Positions 19,333 through 28,405 of a DNA stretch of 64,000 nt are shown here, piece by piece. A model generated the notes under the pieces. That model made no database searches, was not told the origin of the DNA, and was given only the letters and a program-made list of their open reading frames with translations. Location: assembly GCA_963795825.1 (NCBI GenBank), contig CAWCIW010000005.1:558001-622000 (forward strand), given 5' to 3'. Source of the DNA: BOG-908 sp963795825 (lineage in GTDB: Bacteria; Pseudomonadota; Alphaproteobacteria; Acetobacterales; Acetobacteraceae). A program made the position numbers and the translations under genes. Position 1 is the first letter of the stretch. Every line of letters starts with the position of its first letter.

Positions 19333-20432
19333 TGCGCATCGTCTATTTCACCCACTCCCTCGTCTCCTGCTGGAATCACGGCAACGCCCACTTCCTACGC
19401 GGCGTCCTCCGCGCGCTCGCAGCCAGCGGCCACGAAGTAATCGCCTACGAACCCGCCCAAAGCTGGAGCCGCGACAACCTCCAGCTCGATCACCCCGCCG
19501 ACCCGTTTGCCAGCTTCGCCACCAACTTCCCCACCCTCACCGCCCGCATCCTCCCCAACGAACACGCCCTCGCCGAAGCCCTACAAAATGCCGACTTAGT
19601 CATAGTCCACGAGTGGAACGAACCCGCTCTGGTCGCCGCCATCGGCCAACACCGCCGCCACGCCAACTACACCCTGCTCTTCCACGACACCCACCACCGC
19701 GCCGTAAGCGACCCCGAAGCCATCCGCCGCTTCGACCTCTCGTCCTACGACGCCATCCTGGCCTTCGGCGCCACCCTCGCCCGCATCTACGAAGACTGGG
19801 GCTGGGCCAACCGCGCCTTCGTCTGGCACGAAGCCGCCGACACCGCCCTCTTCCACCCCCCAACCACCCCCGTCCCCCGCCAAGGCGCCATCTGGGTAGG
19901 CAACTGGGGCGACGGCGAACGCACCGCCGAACTAGAAACCTACCTCCTGGCCCCCGCCCAACAAGCCGCCATCCCCCTCGACATAAACGGCGTCCGCTAC
20001 CCCCCTGAAGCCCTCGCCCTCCTCGCCCGCTACGGCGCCCGCTTCCACGGCTGGATCGCCAACGCCGACGTCCCCGCCGCCTTTGCCCGCCATCTCTTCA
20101 CAATCCACGTCCCCCGCCGCTTCTACACACAGACCCTCCCCGGCATCCCCACCATACGCGTGTTCGAAGCCCTGGCCTGCGGCATCCCCCTCATCAGCGC
20201 CCCCTGGGACGATGCCGAATCCCTCTTCCAGCCCGGCCGCGACTACCTGACCGCCCGAAACGGTGCTGAAATGGAATCCCACATGCGCGCCCTAACCCAC
20301 GACCCCGCGCTCGCGGCCAGCCTCGCCGCCAGCGGCCTGGCCCGAATCCAGGCCCACCACAGCTGCGAAATCCGCGCCCAGGAACTGCTGCGTATCGCCG
20401 CCCAGCTCGCCCCCGCCAGGGCCGCCGCCTGA
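19332..20432 (+). CDS. CgeB-like glycosyltransferase, paralogue 1
   Basis: A 366-residue GT-B type protein starting MRIVYFTHSLVSCWNHGNAHF. It shares with the next two proteins a glycine/serine-rich start after the first strand, a central VWHEAADTALFHPP, WVGNWGDGER as the donor-domain loop, and the C-terminal TIRVFEALACGIPLISAPWD, typical of the CgeB / DUF3880-linked family of spore-coat and outer-surface glycosyltransferases. Donor and acceptor are unknown. It overlaps both neighbours by one to four bases, so the group is a tight operon. Confidence 0.8.
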   Translation: MRIVYFTHSLVSCWNHGNAHFLRGVLRALAASGHEVIAYEPAQSWSRDNLQLDHPADPFASFATNFPTLTARILPNEHALAEALQNADLVIVHEWNEPALVAAIGQHRRHANYTLLFHDTHHRAVSDPEAIRRFDLSSYDAILAFGATLARIYEDWGWANRAFVWHEAADTALFHPPTTPVPRQGAIWVGNWGDGERTAELETYLLAPAQQAAIPLDINGVRYPPEALALLARYGARFHGWIANADVPAAFARHLFTIHVPRRFYTQTLPGIPTIRVFEALACGIPLISAPWDDAESLFQPGRDYLTARNGAEMESHMRALTHDPALAASLAASGLARIQAHHSCEIRAQELLRIAAQLAPARAAA

Positions 20433-21496
20433 TGCGCATCGCCTTTTACGGATCGAGCCTGCTCAGCAGCTACTGGAACGGCGCCGCCACCTACTACCGC
20501 GGCCTCCTGCAGGCCCTCGCCGCCCACGGCCACCACATCACCTTCTACGAACCCGACGCCTTCGACCGCCAATCCCACCGCGACATCGAGCCCCCCGACT
20601 GGGCCCGCGTGATCGTCTATCCCGCAACCCCGGAAGGCCTCACCCAAGTCCTTGCCGAAGCCCACCAAGCCGACGCCGTGGTAAAAGCCAGCGGCGTCGG
20701 CGTGTTCGACAACGAGCTGGTAGCCGGCGTGCTCCAACACGCCCGCCCCAATGCCCTGCGCGTCTTCTGGGACGTCGACGCCCCCGCCACGCTGGCCACC
20801 CTGCGCGCCGAACCGGACCACGTGCTCAGGCGCGGCCTGCCCGCTTTCGACCTAATCCTCACCTACGGCGGCGGACCCCCGGTCATCGCCGCCTACCAGG
20901 AACTCGGCGCCAGACGGTGCATCCCGATCTACAACGGCCTGGACCCCGCCACCCACCATCCCGTCCCGCCCGACCCCGCCTACGCCACCGATCTCGGCTT
21001 CCTCGCCAACCGCCTGCCGGACCGCGAAGCCCGCGTCGAGGCCTTCTTCCTCGCCCCCGCCGCCACCCTCCCAAACAGACGTTTCCTCCTGGGCGGCTCT
21101 GGCTGGGCCGACAAACCAATGCCAGACAACATCACCCGCATCGGCCACGTCCCCACCGCCGCCCATAACGCGCTCAACTGCTCGGCCCTGGCCGTCCTGA
21201 ACGTCGCCCGCGACAGCATGGCCGCCGTCGGCTTCTCCCCCGCCACCCGCGTGTTCGAAGCCGCCGGCGCCGGCGCGTGCCTCATCACCGATGCCTGGGA
21301 GGGCATCGAGCAGTTCCTCGCTCCCGATACCGAGATCCTTGTGGCCCGCGACGGCCAGGACGTGGCCGCGCACCTGGCCGCCCTCACACCCGAGCGCGCC
21401 CGCGCGATCGGCCAGGCGGCGATGGCCAGGTGCCTGGCGGAGCACACCTATGTGCGCCGGGCGGCCGAAGTGCATGCGTTGTTGGTGCCGGTATGA
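20432..21496 (+). CDS. CgeB-like glycosyltransferase, paralogue 2
   Basis: A 354-residue paralogue of the preceding protein, starting MRIAFYGSSLLSSYWNGAATY. Matching landmarks are RVFWDVDAPATL, LTYGGGPPVI, IYNGLDPATHHP, LGFLANRLPDRE in the donor domain, and SPATRVFEAAGAGACLITDAWEG. The last gives the family's C-terminal sugar-nucleotide pocket. ATG at 20432 overlaps the preceding stop. It ends seven bases before repeat copy 7. Confidence 0.8.
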   Translation: MRIAFYGSSLLSSYWNGAATYYRGLLQALAAHGHHITFYEPDAFDRQSHRDIEPPDWARVIVYPATPEGLTQVLAEAHQADAVVKASGVGVFDNELVAGVLQHARPNALRVFWDVDAPATLATLRAEPDHVLRRGLPAFDLILTYGGGPPVIAAYQELGARRCIPIYNGLDPATHHPVPPDPAYATDLGFLANRLPDREARVEAFFLAPAATLPNRRFLLGGSGWADKPMPDNITRIGHVPTAAHNALNCSALAVLNVARDSMAAVGFSPATRVFEAAGAGACLITDAWEGIEQFLAPDTEILVARDGQDVAAHLAALTPERARAIGQAAMARCLAEHTYVRRAAEVHALLVPV

Positions 21497-21502
21497 CGGC
21501 GA

Positions 21503-21630
21503 GCAAGCAGTCCTTTTTCGAGAAAAAGGACCAAAAAGCTTTTGCTCCCTGTCGGGTGTTGGGGAAGTTCTCCCCGACAGGGACCAAAAGTCTTTTGCTT
21601 CTTTTCTTCAGAAAAGAAGGCCTTCCTTCC
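21503..21630. repeat. composite hairpin repeat, copy 7 (complete)
   Basis: Left unit TTTTTCGAGAAAAA, right unit of the TTTTCTTCAGAAAA form; the spacer holds CCCTGTCGGG and CCCCGACAGGG. It splits the glycosyltransferase run, and its right end AAGAAGG lies about 12 bases before the ATG of the next gene, where a ribosome binding site is needed. Confidence 0.9.
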
Positions 21631-21632
21631 TG

Positions 21633-22694
21633 ATGCGCATAGTAGTCATAGGCCTGTCGCTCTCCTCCTCCTGGGGCAACGGCCACGCCACCACCTACAG
21701 AGCCCTCCTCCGCGCGCTGGCCGCCCGAGGCCACGACATCCTCTTCCTGGAATGCGACCGCCCCTGGTACGCCGCCCACAGAGATCTCCCGACCCCCGAT
21801 TTCTGCCGCCTTCGCTTTTACGACCAGCCCGGAGATCTCGCCCAGTGGCGCGACGAGATCGCCACCGCCGACCTGGTGATGATCGGCAGCTACGTGGTCG
21901 AAGGCGTAGCCGTAGCCGAGCTGATTCGCCCCTGGGCCAGGCTCCTGGCCTTCTACGACATCGACACCCCAGTAACCCTGGCCGCCCTGGCCCGCGGCGA
22001 GCACGCCTACATCTCCCCCGCCACAATCCCCCTCTACGACCTATACTTCTCCTTCACCGGCGGCCCCACACTACGCCTGCTGGAACGTCGCTACGGCGCC
22101 CGCGCCGCCCACGCCCTGTTCTGCGCCGTAGACCCAACGCTCTACGCCCCCGACCCGGCGGCCCCCGCCCCAACCTGGCAACTCGGCTACCTCGGCACCT
22201 ACAGCGCAGACCGCCAACCCACGCTCGAACGCCTGCTAATCGAACCCGCCCGCCGCGCCCCGCAGGCCCGCTTCGTGGTCGCCGGCCCGCAATACCCGGA
22301 CGACATCGCCTGGCCCGACAACGTCGATCGCCTGGAGCACCTGCCGCCGGCGGAGCATGCCGCGTTCTACAACAGCCTGGCCTGGACCCTGAACGTGACC
22401 CGCGCGGACATGATCGCCGCCGGCTACAGCCCGAGCGTGCGCCTGTTCGAGGCGGCTGCCTGCGCCACCCCGATCGTCAGCGACGACTGGCCCGGCCTGG
22501 GCGATTTCCTGACGGTAGGCGAGGAGATCATCGTGGCGGAGACGCCGGCGCAGGTGCTGGCCCTGCTGGCCTGGCCGGAGCCGCGGCGCCGCGCGCTGGG
22601 CGATGCCGCCCGTCGACGTGTCCTGGAGTCGCACACGGCTGCGCATCGCGCCGCAACGCTGGAAGCGGCAATCCTGCGGGAGCCGGTCAGCTAG
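21633..22694 (+). CDS. CgeB-like glycosyltransferase, paralogue 3
   Basis: A 353-residue third paralogue, starting MRIVVIGLSLSSSWGNGHATTY. Landmarks in order are DILFLECDRPWY, LAFYDIDTPVTLAAL, FSFTGGPTLRLLE, LGYLGTYSADRQPTLE and SPSVRLFEAAACATPIVSDDWPG. The ATG is at 21633 directly after repeat copy 7, and the only purine-rich stretch upstream is the repeat end AAGAAGG. It is the last gene of the cluster; repeat copy 8 follows. Confidence 0.82.
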   Translation: MRIVVIGLSLSSSWGNGHATTYRALLRALAARGHDILFLECDRPWYAAHRDLPTPDFCRLRFYDQPGDLAQWRDEIATADLVMIGSYVVEGVAVAELIRPWARLLAFYDIDTPVTLAALARGEHAYISPATIPLYDLYFSFTGGPTLRLLERRYGARAAHALFCAVDPTLYAPDPAAPAPTWQLGYLGTYSADRQPTLERLLIEPARRAPQARFVVAGPQYPDDIAWPDNVDRLEHLPPAEHAAFYNSLAWTLNVTRADMIAAGYSPSVRLFEAAACATPIVSDDWPGLGDFLTVGEEIIVAETPAQVLALLAWPEPRRRALGDAARRRVLESHTAAHRAATLEAAILREPVS

Positions 22695-22745
22695 GCGACA
22701 ACGCCGAACGTGGTGTGTGATGCCAGGGCGCGGCCGACGTATCCG

Positions 22746-22929
22746 GGCAAGAAAGAAAGCAGTCCTTTTTCGAGAAAAAGGACCGGAAAGCTTTTGCTCC
22801 GACGCCTGCCCCGCAGCCTACGTTCATATTGCAAGTCGAGGTGCCTGCAATGACAGCCAGATCAGCGTGCAGGCGTCACAGCAAAAGCTTTTTGCTTCTT
22901 TTTCTCGAAAAAGAAGACCTGCCTTCTTT
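22746..22929. repeat. composite hairpin repeat, copy 8 (complete)
   Basis: TTTTTCGAGAAAAA-type units; the spacer has CGACGCCTGC at the left and GTGCAGGCGTC at the right, a full complement. The region 22695-23028 holds only this copy and the single unit that follows; no gene is visible. Confidence 0.9.
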
Positions 22930-22984
22930 GCTGCCGATAACTCAATCCCAAAACGGCTCAGTGTAAGCCCACGGGCAAGCGTCG

Positions 22985-23032
22985 AAGAAAAAGTTTTTTG
23001 GTCCTTTTTTCTAAAAAGGACTGGCTGCTTAC
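22985..23032. repeat. composite hairpin repeat, single unit, copy 9
   Basis: A lone right-hand unit with the AAAGTTTTTTGGTCC start and an imperfect palindrome (TTTTTTCTAAAAAGGAC). It directly touches the stop codon of the CHRD gene on the other strand. Confidence 0.8.
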
Positions 23033-23457
23033 TTGGAAACCATCTGCCCGCGCGCCGCCCCTTTTGGATGCATGGTAGTATGCAGATTGGCATACCAAAG
23101 CCCGCCGGTAAGCTGCGCCTGCTGCTCCGGCGTGAGCGTCACCGTCCCATGGATCGGGCTCACCGGATTGGTGCCGAGCGGCACCACCACGCCGGCGTTC
23201 TTGTCCAGCGCCGCGGGCCCATGGAAATGCGCCATTGTGACGGGCGCTGCGAAATCGCTGAACGTCAGGTCGTAGGTCAGCACATGCGTGACCGTATCGA
23301 GCGTGGCATCGGCGGTGCCCATGCCGCGATCGGCCACCGGCGGCACTTCGCTGGCGGGCTTGAGATCCGCGTGGAACTTGATCGTATCCGCCGAAGCGGG
23401 CACGGCGATACAGGCCAGCAAAGCCAGGGCTGCGGCGCAGACGATACGGCTTTGCAT
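23029..23457 (-). CDS. secreted CHRD domain protein
   Basis: Exported protein of 142 residues with a clear signal peptide (MQSRIVCAAALALLACIA, cleavage near ASA-DT) and one CHRD domain (FHADLKPASEVPPV, GTADATLD, YDLTFSDFAAPVTMAHFHG, GTVTLTPEQQAQLTGG, YANLHTTMHPKGAARGQM). The histidines in HFHG and NLHT are typical of the family, named after chordin; the bacterial role is unknown. ATG at 23457 with a GGAG-type site upstream. tRNA-Lys lies directly upstream on the same strand and the two may share a transcript. Confidence 0.88.
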   Translation of the reverse strand: MQSRIVCAAALALLACIAVPASADTIKFHADLKPASEVPPVADRGMGTADATLDTVTHVLTYDLTFSDFAAPVTMAHFHGPAALDKNAGVVVPLGTNPVSPIHGTVTLTPEQQAQLTGGLWYANLHTTMHPKGAARGQMVSK

Positions 23458-23493
23458 GGATGGCTCCCGGTTTCGGCGCGGATGACAGAGGTT

Positions 23494-23569
23494 TGGTGAG
23501 CCCGGTGGGAATCGAACCCACGACCCCAAGATTAAAAGTCTCGTGCTCTACCGACTGAGCTACAGGCTC
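23494..23569 (-). tRNA. tRNA-Lys (anticodon UUU), CCA encoded
   Basis: A 76-base gene including the 3' CCA. The acceptor stem pairs GAGCCTG with CGGGCTC; the D-arm is TAGCTCAGTCGGTAGAGCA; the anticodon loop CTTTTAA gives UUU; the T-arm contains GGTTCGATTCC. Read on the minus strand from 23569 to 23494. Confidence 0.95.
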
Positions 23570-23659
23570 GCTCTGATACCTAAAAGGGCCTTCCCGCCAG
23601 GAGGTCAACCCTGCATCGTATCGGGCCCGCCCGCGACGCGCGCGACGCGGGACGAATCA

Positions 23660-23688
23660 GGCGGCCCGGCTGATGCGACCGGGCCGCC
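23660..23688 (-). terminator. GC-rich hairpin after cyclophilin gene
   Basis: Perfect 10-base stem GGCGGCCCGG / CCGGGCCGCC with a 9-base loop, starting 14 bases after the stop of the cyclophilin gene at 23702. No T-run follows, so it may pause or stabilise the transcript rather than terminate by the classic intrinsic route. Confidence 0.5.
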
Positions 23689-23701
23689 TTGGTGTAGCCA
23701 G

Positions 23702-24199
23702 CTAGGCCGCCTCGTCCGCCGGGGCGTCGGAGCCGAGATGCGCCTTCACGATACGGTCCGGGTCGTTCACCGTGCCGCCGCCGCCGCTGCCGCGCTTGAT
23801 CTGGTCCACGTGTTCCATGCCCTCGGTCACCTGGCCCCAGATGGTGTATTGCCCATCCAGATGCGGCGCCGGCGCGAACATGATATAGAACTGGCTGTTG
23901 GCGCTGTTCGGGTCGCCGGTCCGCGCCGCACCCACGGTGCCGCGCACGAACTTCGCGGTCTTGCTGAACTCCGCGGGAAGATTGCCGTATTTGCTGCCGC
24001 TGGTGCCGCTGCCTGTCGGATCGCCACCCTGCGCCATGAAGCCTTCGATCACGCGATGGAACGGCGTTCCGTCGTAGAAACCCTCGCGCGCAAGCATGCG
24101 CACGCGCTCCACGTGTTTCGGCGCCAGGTCGGGTTTCAGTTCTATGACGACGCGGCCTGTCTTCAGGTGGAGATGCAGGGTGTTTTCTGGGTCGGCCAT
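23702..24199 (-). CDS. cytoplasmic peptidyl-prolyl cis-trans isomerase (cyclophilin)
   Basis: Cyclophilin-type proline isomerase of 165 residues without a signal peptide. Catalytic and binding residues are seen in FHRVIEGFMAQGGDPTGSGT (the Arg-Phe-Met-Gln set), FVRGTVGAAR, and SANSQFYIMFAP; YTIWGQVTEGME is the last conserved strand. Start ATG at 24199 with GGAG upstream. It is a close paralogue of the exported cyclophilin just upstream, so the two form a cytoplasm/periplasm pair, separated by a single repeat unit. Confidence 0.93.
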   Translation of the reverse strand: MADPENTLHLHLKTGRVVIELKPDLAPKHVERVRMLAREGFYDGTPFHRVIEGFMAQGGDPTGSGTSGSKYGNLPAEFSKTAKFVRGTVGAARTGDPNSANSQFYIMFAPAPHLDGQYTIWGQVTEGMEHVDQIKRGSGGGGTVNDPDRIVKAHLGSDAPADEAA

Positions 24200-24221
24200 T
24201 CTCTACTCCGTGGGTATCTGT

Positions 24222-24286
24222 AGGCAAGGCAAGGCCTTCTTTTCTGAAGAAAAGAAGCAAAAGACTTTTGACTCCCCTGTCGGGGG
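24222..24286. repeat. composite hairpin repeat, single unit, copy 10
   Basis: Left unit of the TTTTCTGAAGAAAA form followed by CCCCTGTCGGGGG, itself a small palindrome; no mirrored unit. It lies between the two cyclophilin genes. Confidence 0.85.
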
Positions 24287-24321
24287 ACCGCTGGATCAAC
24301 ACCTGCCGTGAGGTGTGGTTT

Positions 24322-24900
24322 TTATTTTTCGTCGGCGGCCAGGCGCATCTTCACGATGCGATCGGGGGAGTCCACCTTGCCGTTATCCGCTTCGCTGCCG
24401 CGCTTGATCTTGTCGACGAACTGCATGCCGGACACCACGTTGCCCCAGATCGTGTACTGCCCGTCCAGGCTGGCGCCGGGTGCGAACATGATGAAGAACT
24501 GGCTGTTCGCGCTGTCCGGATCGCCGGACCTCGCCGCACCCACCGTGCCGCGCAGGAAATGCGCATTGTTGCTGAATTCGGCGGGAACGTTCGGATATTT
24601 GCTGCCGCCCTCGCCGGTTCCGGTGGGATCGCCACCCTGCGCCATGAAACCTTCGATCACGCGATGGAACGGCGTGTTGTCGTAGAAATGGTCGTGGCAC
24701 AGCAGCTTCACGCGCGCCACATGCTTGGGCGCCAAATCCGGCCGCAGCTTGATCACCACGCGGCCGGTGTTCAAATCCAGATACACCGTGTTCTGCGGGT
24801 CCAACTTCTCCGGCGCCGCTGCCGGAACATCGGTCTGCGCGCCGGCGCCGGTCGCGATGAACCCAGCGGCCAAAAGGCCCAATACCCCACGTCTAAACAT
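24322..24900 (-). CDS. exported peptidyl-prolyl cis-trans isomerase (cyclophilin)
   Basis: Cyclophilin of 192 residues with a signal peptide (MFRRGVLGLLAAGFIATGAGAQ), so it likely helps fold periplasmic or outer-membrane proteins. The active site FHRVIEGFMAQGGDPTGTGE, FLRGTVGAAR and SANSQFFIMFAPG is complete. The ATG at 24900 overlaps the end of coaD by eight bases, which favours this start over one further upstream. Order on the minus strand is gyrA, coaD, this gene, then the cytoplasmic cyclophilin, an arrangement I have met in other alphaproteobacteria. Confidence 0.93.
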   Translation of the reverse strand: MFRRGVLGLLAAGFIATGAGAQTDVPAAAPEKLDPQNTVYLDLNTGRVVIKLRPDLAPKHVARVKLLCHDHFYDNTPFHRVIEGFMAQGGDPTGTGEGGSKYPNVPAEFSNNAHFLRGTVGAARSGDPDSANSQFFIMFAPGASLDGQYTIWGNVVSGMQFVDKIKRGSEADNGKVDSPDRIVKMRLAADEK

Positions 24901-25417
24901 TCCCTGTCTCTCCCTGTGCGGCACCCACGCGTAGGAGCGTGCGCTGCAGCGTCAATTTCGGCACGAAACTCGATACGTCGCCGCCAAGCCTGGCGATCTC
25001 CTTCACGAAGCGCGACGAGATGAACTGGTGGTGTTCGCTTGCCATCAGGAACACGGTTTCGATTTGCGGGTCCAGCCGGTAATTCATCCCGGCCATCTGG
25101 AACTCGTAATCGAAATCGCTGACGGCACGCAGCCCGCGTATCAGCATGGTGGCGCCATACGTGCGCGCAAAACGTATCAGCAACGTGCCGAAACTGACCA
25201 CGTCGATCGGCGTACCGGTCTTGGCCGCGATCGCCGCGCATTCCTCACGCACCAGCTCAACGCGCTCTTCCAGCCCGAACAGCGGCCCCTTGCCGATATT
25301 CTCCGCCACGCCCACCACGAGCCGGTCCACGATACGCGACGCGCGGCTGATGATGTCGAGATGGCCGTTCGTCACCGGATCGAACGTGCCGGGATAGATG
25401 CCGACCCGATCAGCCAT
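24893..25417 (-). CDS. coaD: phosphopantetheine adenylyltransferase
   Basis: Catalyses the ATP-dependent adenylylation of 4'-phosphopantetheine to dephospho-CoA, the fourth step of CoA synthesis. The 174-residue protein has the nucleotidyltransferase motif GIYPGTFDPVTNGHLDII, RGLRAVSDFDYEFQMAGMN, and the second signature FISSRFVKEIARLGGDVS. Start ATG at 25417, overlapping the end of gyrA by eight bases; it also overlaps the next gene, so gyrA, coaD and the cyclophilin are tightly coupled. Confidence 0.96.
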   Translation of the reverse strand: MADRVGIYPGTFDPVTNGHLDIISRASRIVDRLVVGVAENIGKGPLFGLEERVELVREECAAIAAKTGTPIDVVSFGTLLIRFARTYGATMLIRGLRAVSDFDYEFQMAGMNYRLDPQIETVFLMASEHHQFISSRFVKEIARLGGDVSSFVPKLTLQRTLLRVGAAQGETGNV

Positions 25418-28305
25418 CTTCCGGCTCCTTCGCCTCACCCATCTTGTCCGGCGGCTCGATCGCGACCGTATCCGCCTCGCCACTGAGGCCCGCTTCGGCC
25501 TCTTCGCCAGCAATAACCGGCACTTCGAGCACGGGGAAGATACTGGTGATGTGCTCCCCCTCGCTCAGCCGGAACAAGGTGACGCCCATCGTCTGCCGCG
25601 CGGTGACCCGCACCTGGTCCGACGGCACCCGTATCAGCCGCCCGGCGTCGGTCACCAGCATCACGTCGTCGCCGCGGCGTACCGGCAACGTCGCCACCAC
25701 GGCGGTGCCGTTGCGCGGCGCCAGCATGATGTTGGTGATCCCCTGCCCGCCGCGCCCCGTCACGCGGTAATCGTAAGCCGACGATCGTTTGCCGAACCCG
25801 CCATTCGTCACCGTCAGCAAGATCTCTTCCGCCGCCTCCAGTTCGGAGACGCGATCGTACGACAAATTCAGATCCGCCGTCTGCTCCTCGTCGGCCTCGC
25901 TCGCCACGTCCGATACCGGCTCGGCCAACACTTCGGCCGCCTCTTCCTCGAACCCCGCATTGCGACGCCGCGCCGCGATCGCCTTGAGGAAACTCGCACG
26001 CTCGCTGTTGCTGGCATCCACATGCCGCAGCACCGCCAGGCTGTTCACCTCGTCGCCACGCACCAGCTTGATGCCGCGCACGCCCGCAGATTCCCGCCCG
26101 GTAAACACCCGCAACGTCTCGTCCGAAATCTGGAAGCGTATGCACCGCCCCAGCCGCGTCGCGAGGAACACGTCGTCGCCATCCCGACACGTCGCCACGC
26201 CAATCAGGTGGTCGCCCTCGTCCAGCTTCATCGCGATCAGACCGCTCGTCCGTATGCGGCCGAAATCCGACAGCCGGTTGCGCCGCACGGTGCCGCTCGA
26301 TGTCGCGAACACCAGATGCAGCGCCTCCCACAACCCTTCGTCCTGGGGCAGCGGCAACACCGTCGTCACCTGATCGGACCCGAGTTCCGGCAACAGATTC
26401 ACCAGCGCGCGGCCCTTCGCGGTCGGGCGAAGCTTCCGGCAGGCGCCAGACCTTTTCGCGGAACGCCTTGCCGCCACTGGAGAAAAACAATACCCATTGA
26501 TGCGTGTGCGCATTGAAACTGCGCGCCACGATGTCGTCGCCGCGCGTACCCGCCGCGGTGCGTCCGCGCCCGCCGCGATTCTGCGCGCGATACGTCTCGA
26601 GCGGCGTGCGCTTGATGAAGCCGTCGCGCGTGATGGTCACCACCATCTGGCCAGGCTCGATCAGGCTCTCGTCGTCCTGGTCCGCCGCATAATCCACGAT
26701 CGCGGAGAAACGCGGCGTCGCAATCTCGCCGCGCACTCGCACCAGCTCGTCGCGCATGACCTCCATGCGACGCGGCCGGCTGGCGATAATCTCCAGCAAC
26801 TCACCAATGCGCTCGGCAACCTCGCGCAATTCCGCAGTGATCTTCTCGGACTCCAGCCCGGTAAGCCGCTGCAGCCGCAGCTCCAGGATACCACGCGCCT
26901 GCGTCTCCGTCAGACGCACACGGTCTTCGACGATGATGTTGCCGCTATCGTCGATCAACGCCAGCAAAGCCGCCACGTCGCCGGCCGGCCAGTCGCGCGC
27001 CATCAGTGCCGCGCGCGCGGCCGCCGCATCGGGGCTCGCGCGTATCAGCCTGATTACCTCGTCGATATTGGTGACCGCAATCGACAACCCGACCAACAAA
27101 TGCGCCCGCTCGCGCGCCTTGGACAACTCATACCGGCTACGCCGAAGTATCACCTCCTCGCGGAAATCCACGAAGCACATCAGCAACTCGCGCAAGCCCA
27201 TCGTACGCGGCCGGCCACGATCCAGCGCCAGCATGTTGCACGCGAAACTGATCTGCATGTTGGTGAAACGGAAAAGCTGGTTCAGCACCACTTCGCCGGT
27301 AGCATCGCGCTTCAGCTCGATCACCACCCGCATGCCCTGCCGGTCGCTCTCGTCGCGAATATCCGCAATGCCCTCGATCTGCTTGGCGCGCACCAACTCC
27401 GCAATGCGCTCCTGCAACGTCGCCTTGTTCACCTGATACGGCAGCTCGGTGATGATGATCGCCTGGCGATCCTTGCGCACCTCCTCGAACTCGCAACGCG
27501 CGCGCAAAATCAGCGAACCGCGCCCGGTCTCGAACGCGCTACGTATGCCCGCGCGCCCGATGATCAGCCCGCCGGTCGGAAAATCCGGCGCCGGCACGAT
27601 CGCCATCAGCTCGTCGAGCGTGGTCGCCGGCTCGGCAATCAGCGCCAGCGCCGCATCGATGATCTCGCCCGGATTATGCGGCGGAATACGCGTGGCCATT
27701 CCCACGGCGATGCCCTCCGCGCCGTTGATCAGCAGCGTGGGATACGCCGCCGGCAAAACCACCGGCTCCTGCGTGCTCTCGTCGTAATTCGGCTGGAAAT
27801 CGACGGTATCCTTGTCGATATCGGCCAGCATGAACATGCCGGCCGCCGACAGCCGCATTTCGGTGTAGCGCATCGCCGCCGGCGGATCGCCATCGACGGA
27901 CCCGAAATTACCCTGCCCATCGATCAGCGGCAGCCTGATCGAGAACGGCTGCGCCATGCGCACAGCCGCGTCGTAGATCGAACTGTCGCCATGCGGATGG
28001 TAACTGCCCATCACGTCGCCGACGATCTTAGCGCTCTTGCGATACGGCTTGTCTGGCGTATAGCCCGCCTCGTTCATGCCATACAGGATGCGCCGGTGCA
28101 CCGGCTTCAGCCCGTCGCGCGCATCGGGCAGCGCCCGGCTGACGATCACCGACATGGCATAAGCGAGGTAGGAGCGCTCCATCTCCTCCTCGAGCGTCAC
28201 CGGCTGGGTGTCGCCGGGCCCGCCCGGCGGGACTGTGCCGGCTGGGTCGACCGGTGGGTCGCCCGCTGGATCGTCGCCCGCTGGTTCGTCAGTCGTGTCG
28301 CTCAA
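25410..28305 (-). CDS. gyrA: DNA gyrase subunit A, one frame shift
   Basis: Breakage-reunion subunit of DNA gyrase. The N-terminal domain has YHPHGDSSIYDAAVRMAQP, with serine and aspartate at the two main quinolone-resistance positions (sensitive-type residues), and the catalytic tyrosine in AAMRYTEMRL. The GyrA box is QNRGGRG, so it is gyrase rather than topoisomerase IV. The start is TTG at 28303-28305 with a weak binding site and a Pro/Gly/Asp-rich leader. A frame shift lies at about 26432: VWRLPEAS in one frame and RPTAKGRALVN in the next, exactly where family members are continuous. The gene is essential, so this is most likely a sequence error. The C-terminal domain has an acidic insert (EEEAAEVLAEP to ASEADEEQ) not typical of E. 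coli. Confidence 0.93.
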
Positions 28306-28405
28306 AGTGTTCTGTTATCCAGTATTGCGGAGTGCTTTCTACACAAGCGCGCGCGCCGTGCCAAATTGCCGCGGCGGTCAGACAGGCCGCGACACCGCCG
28401 CCGCG

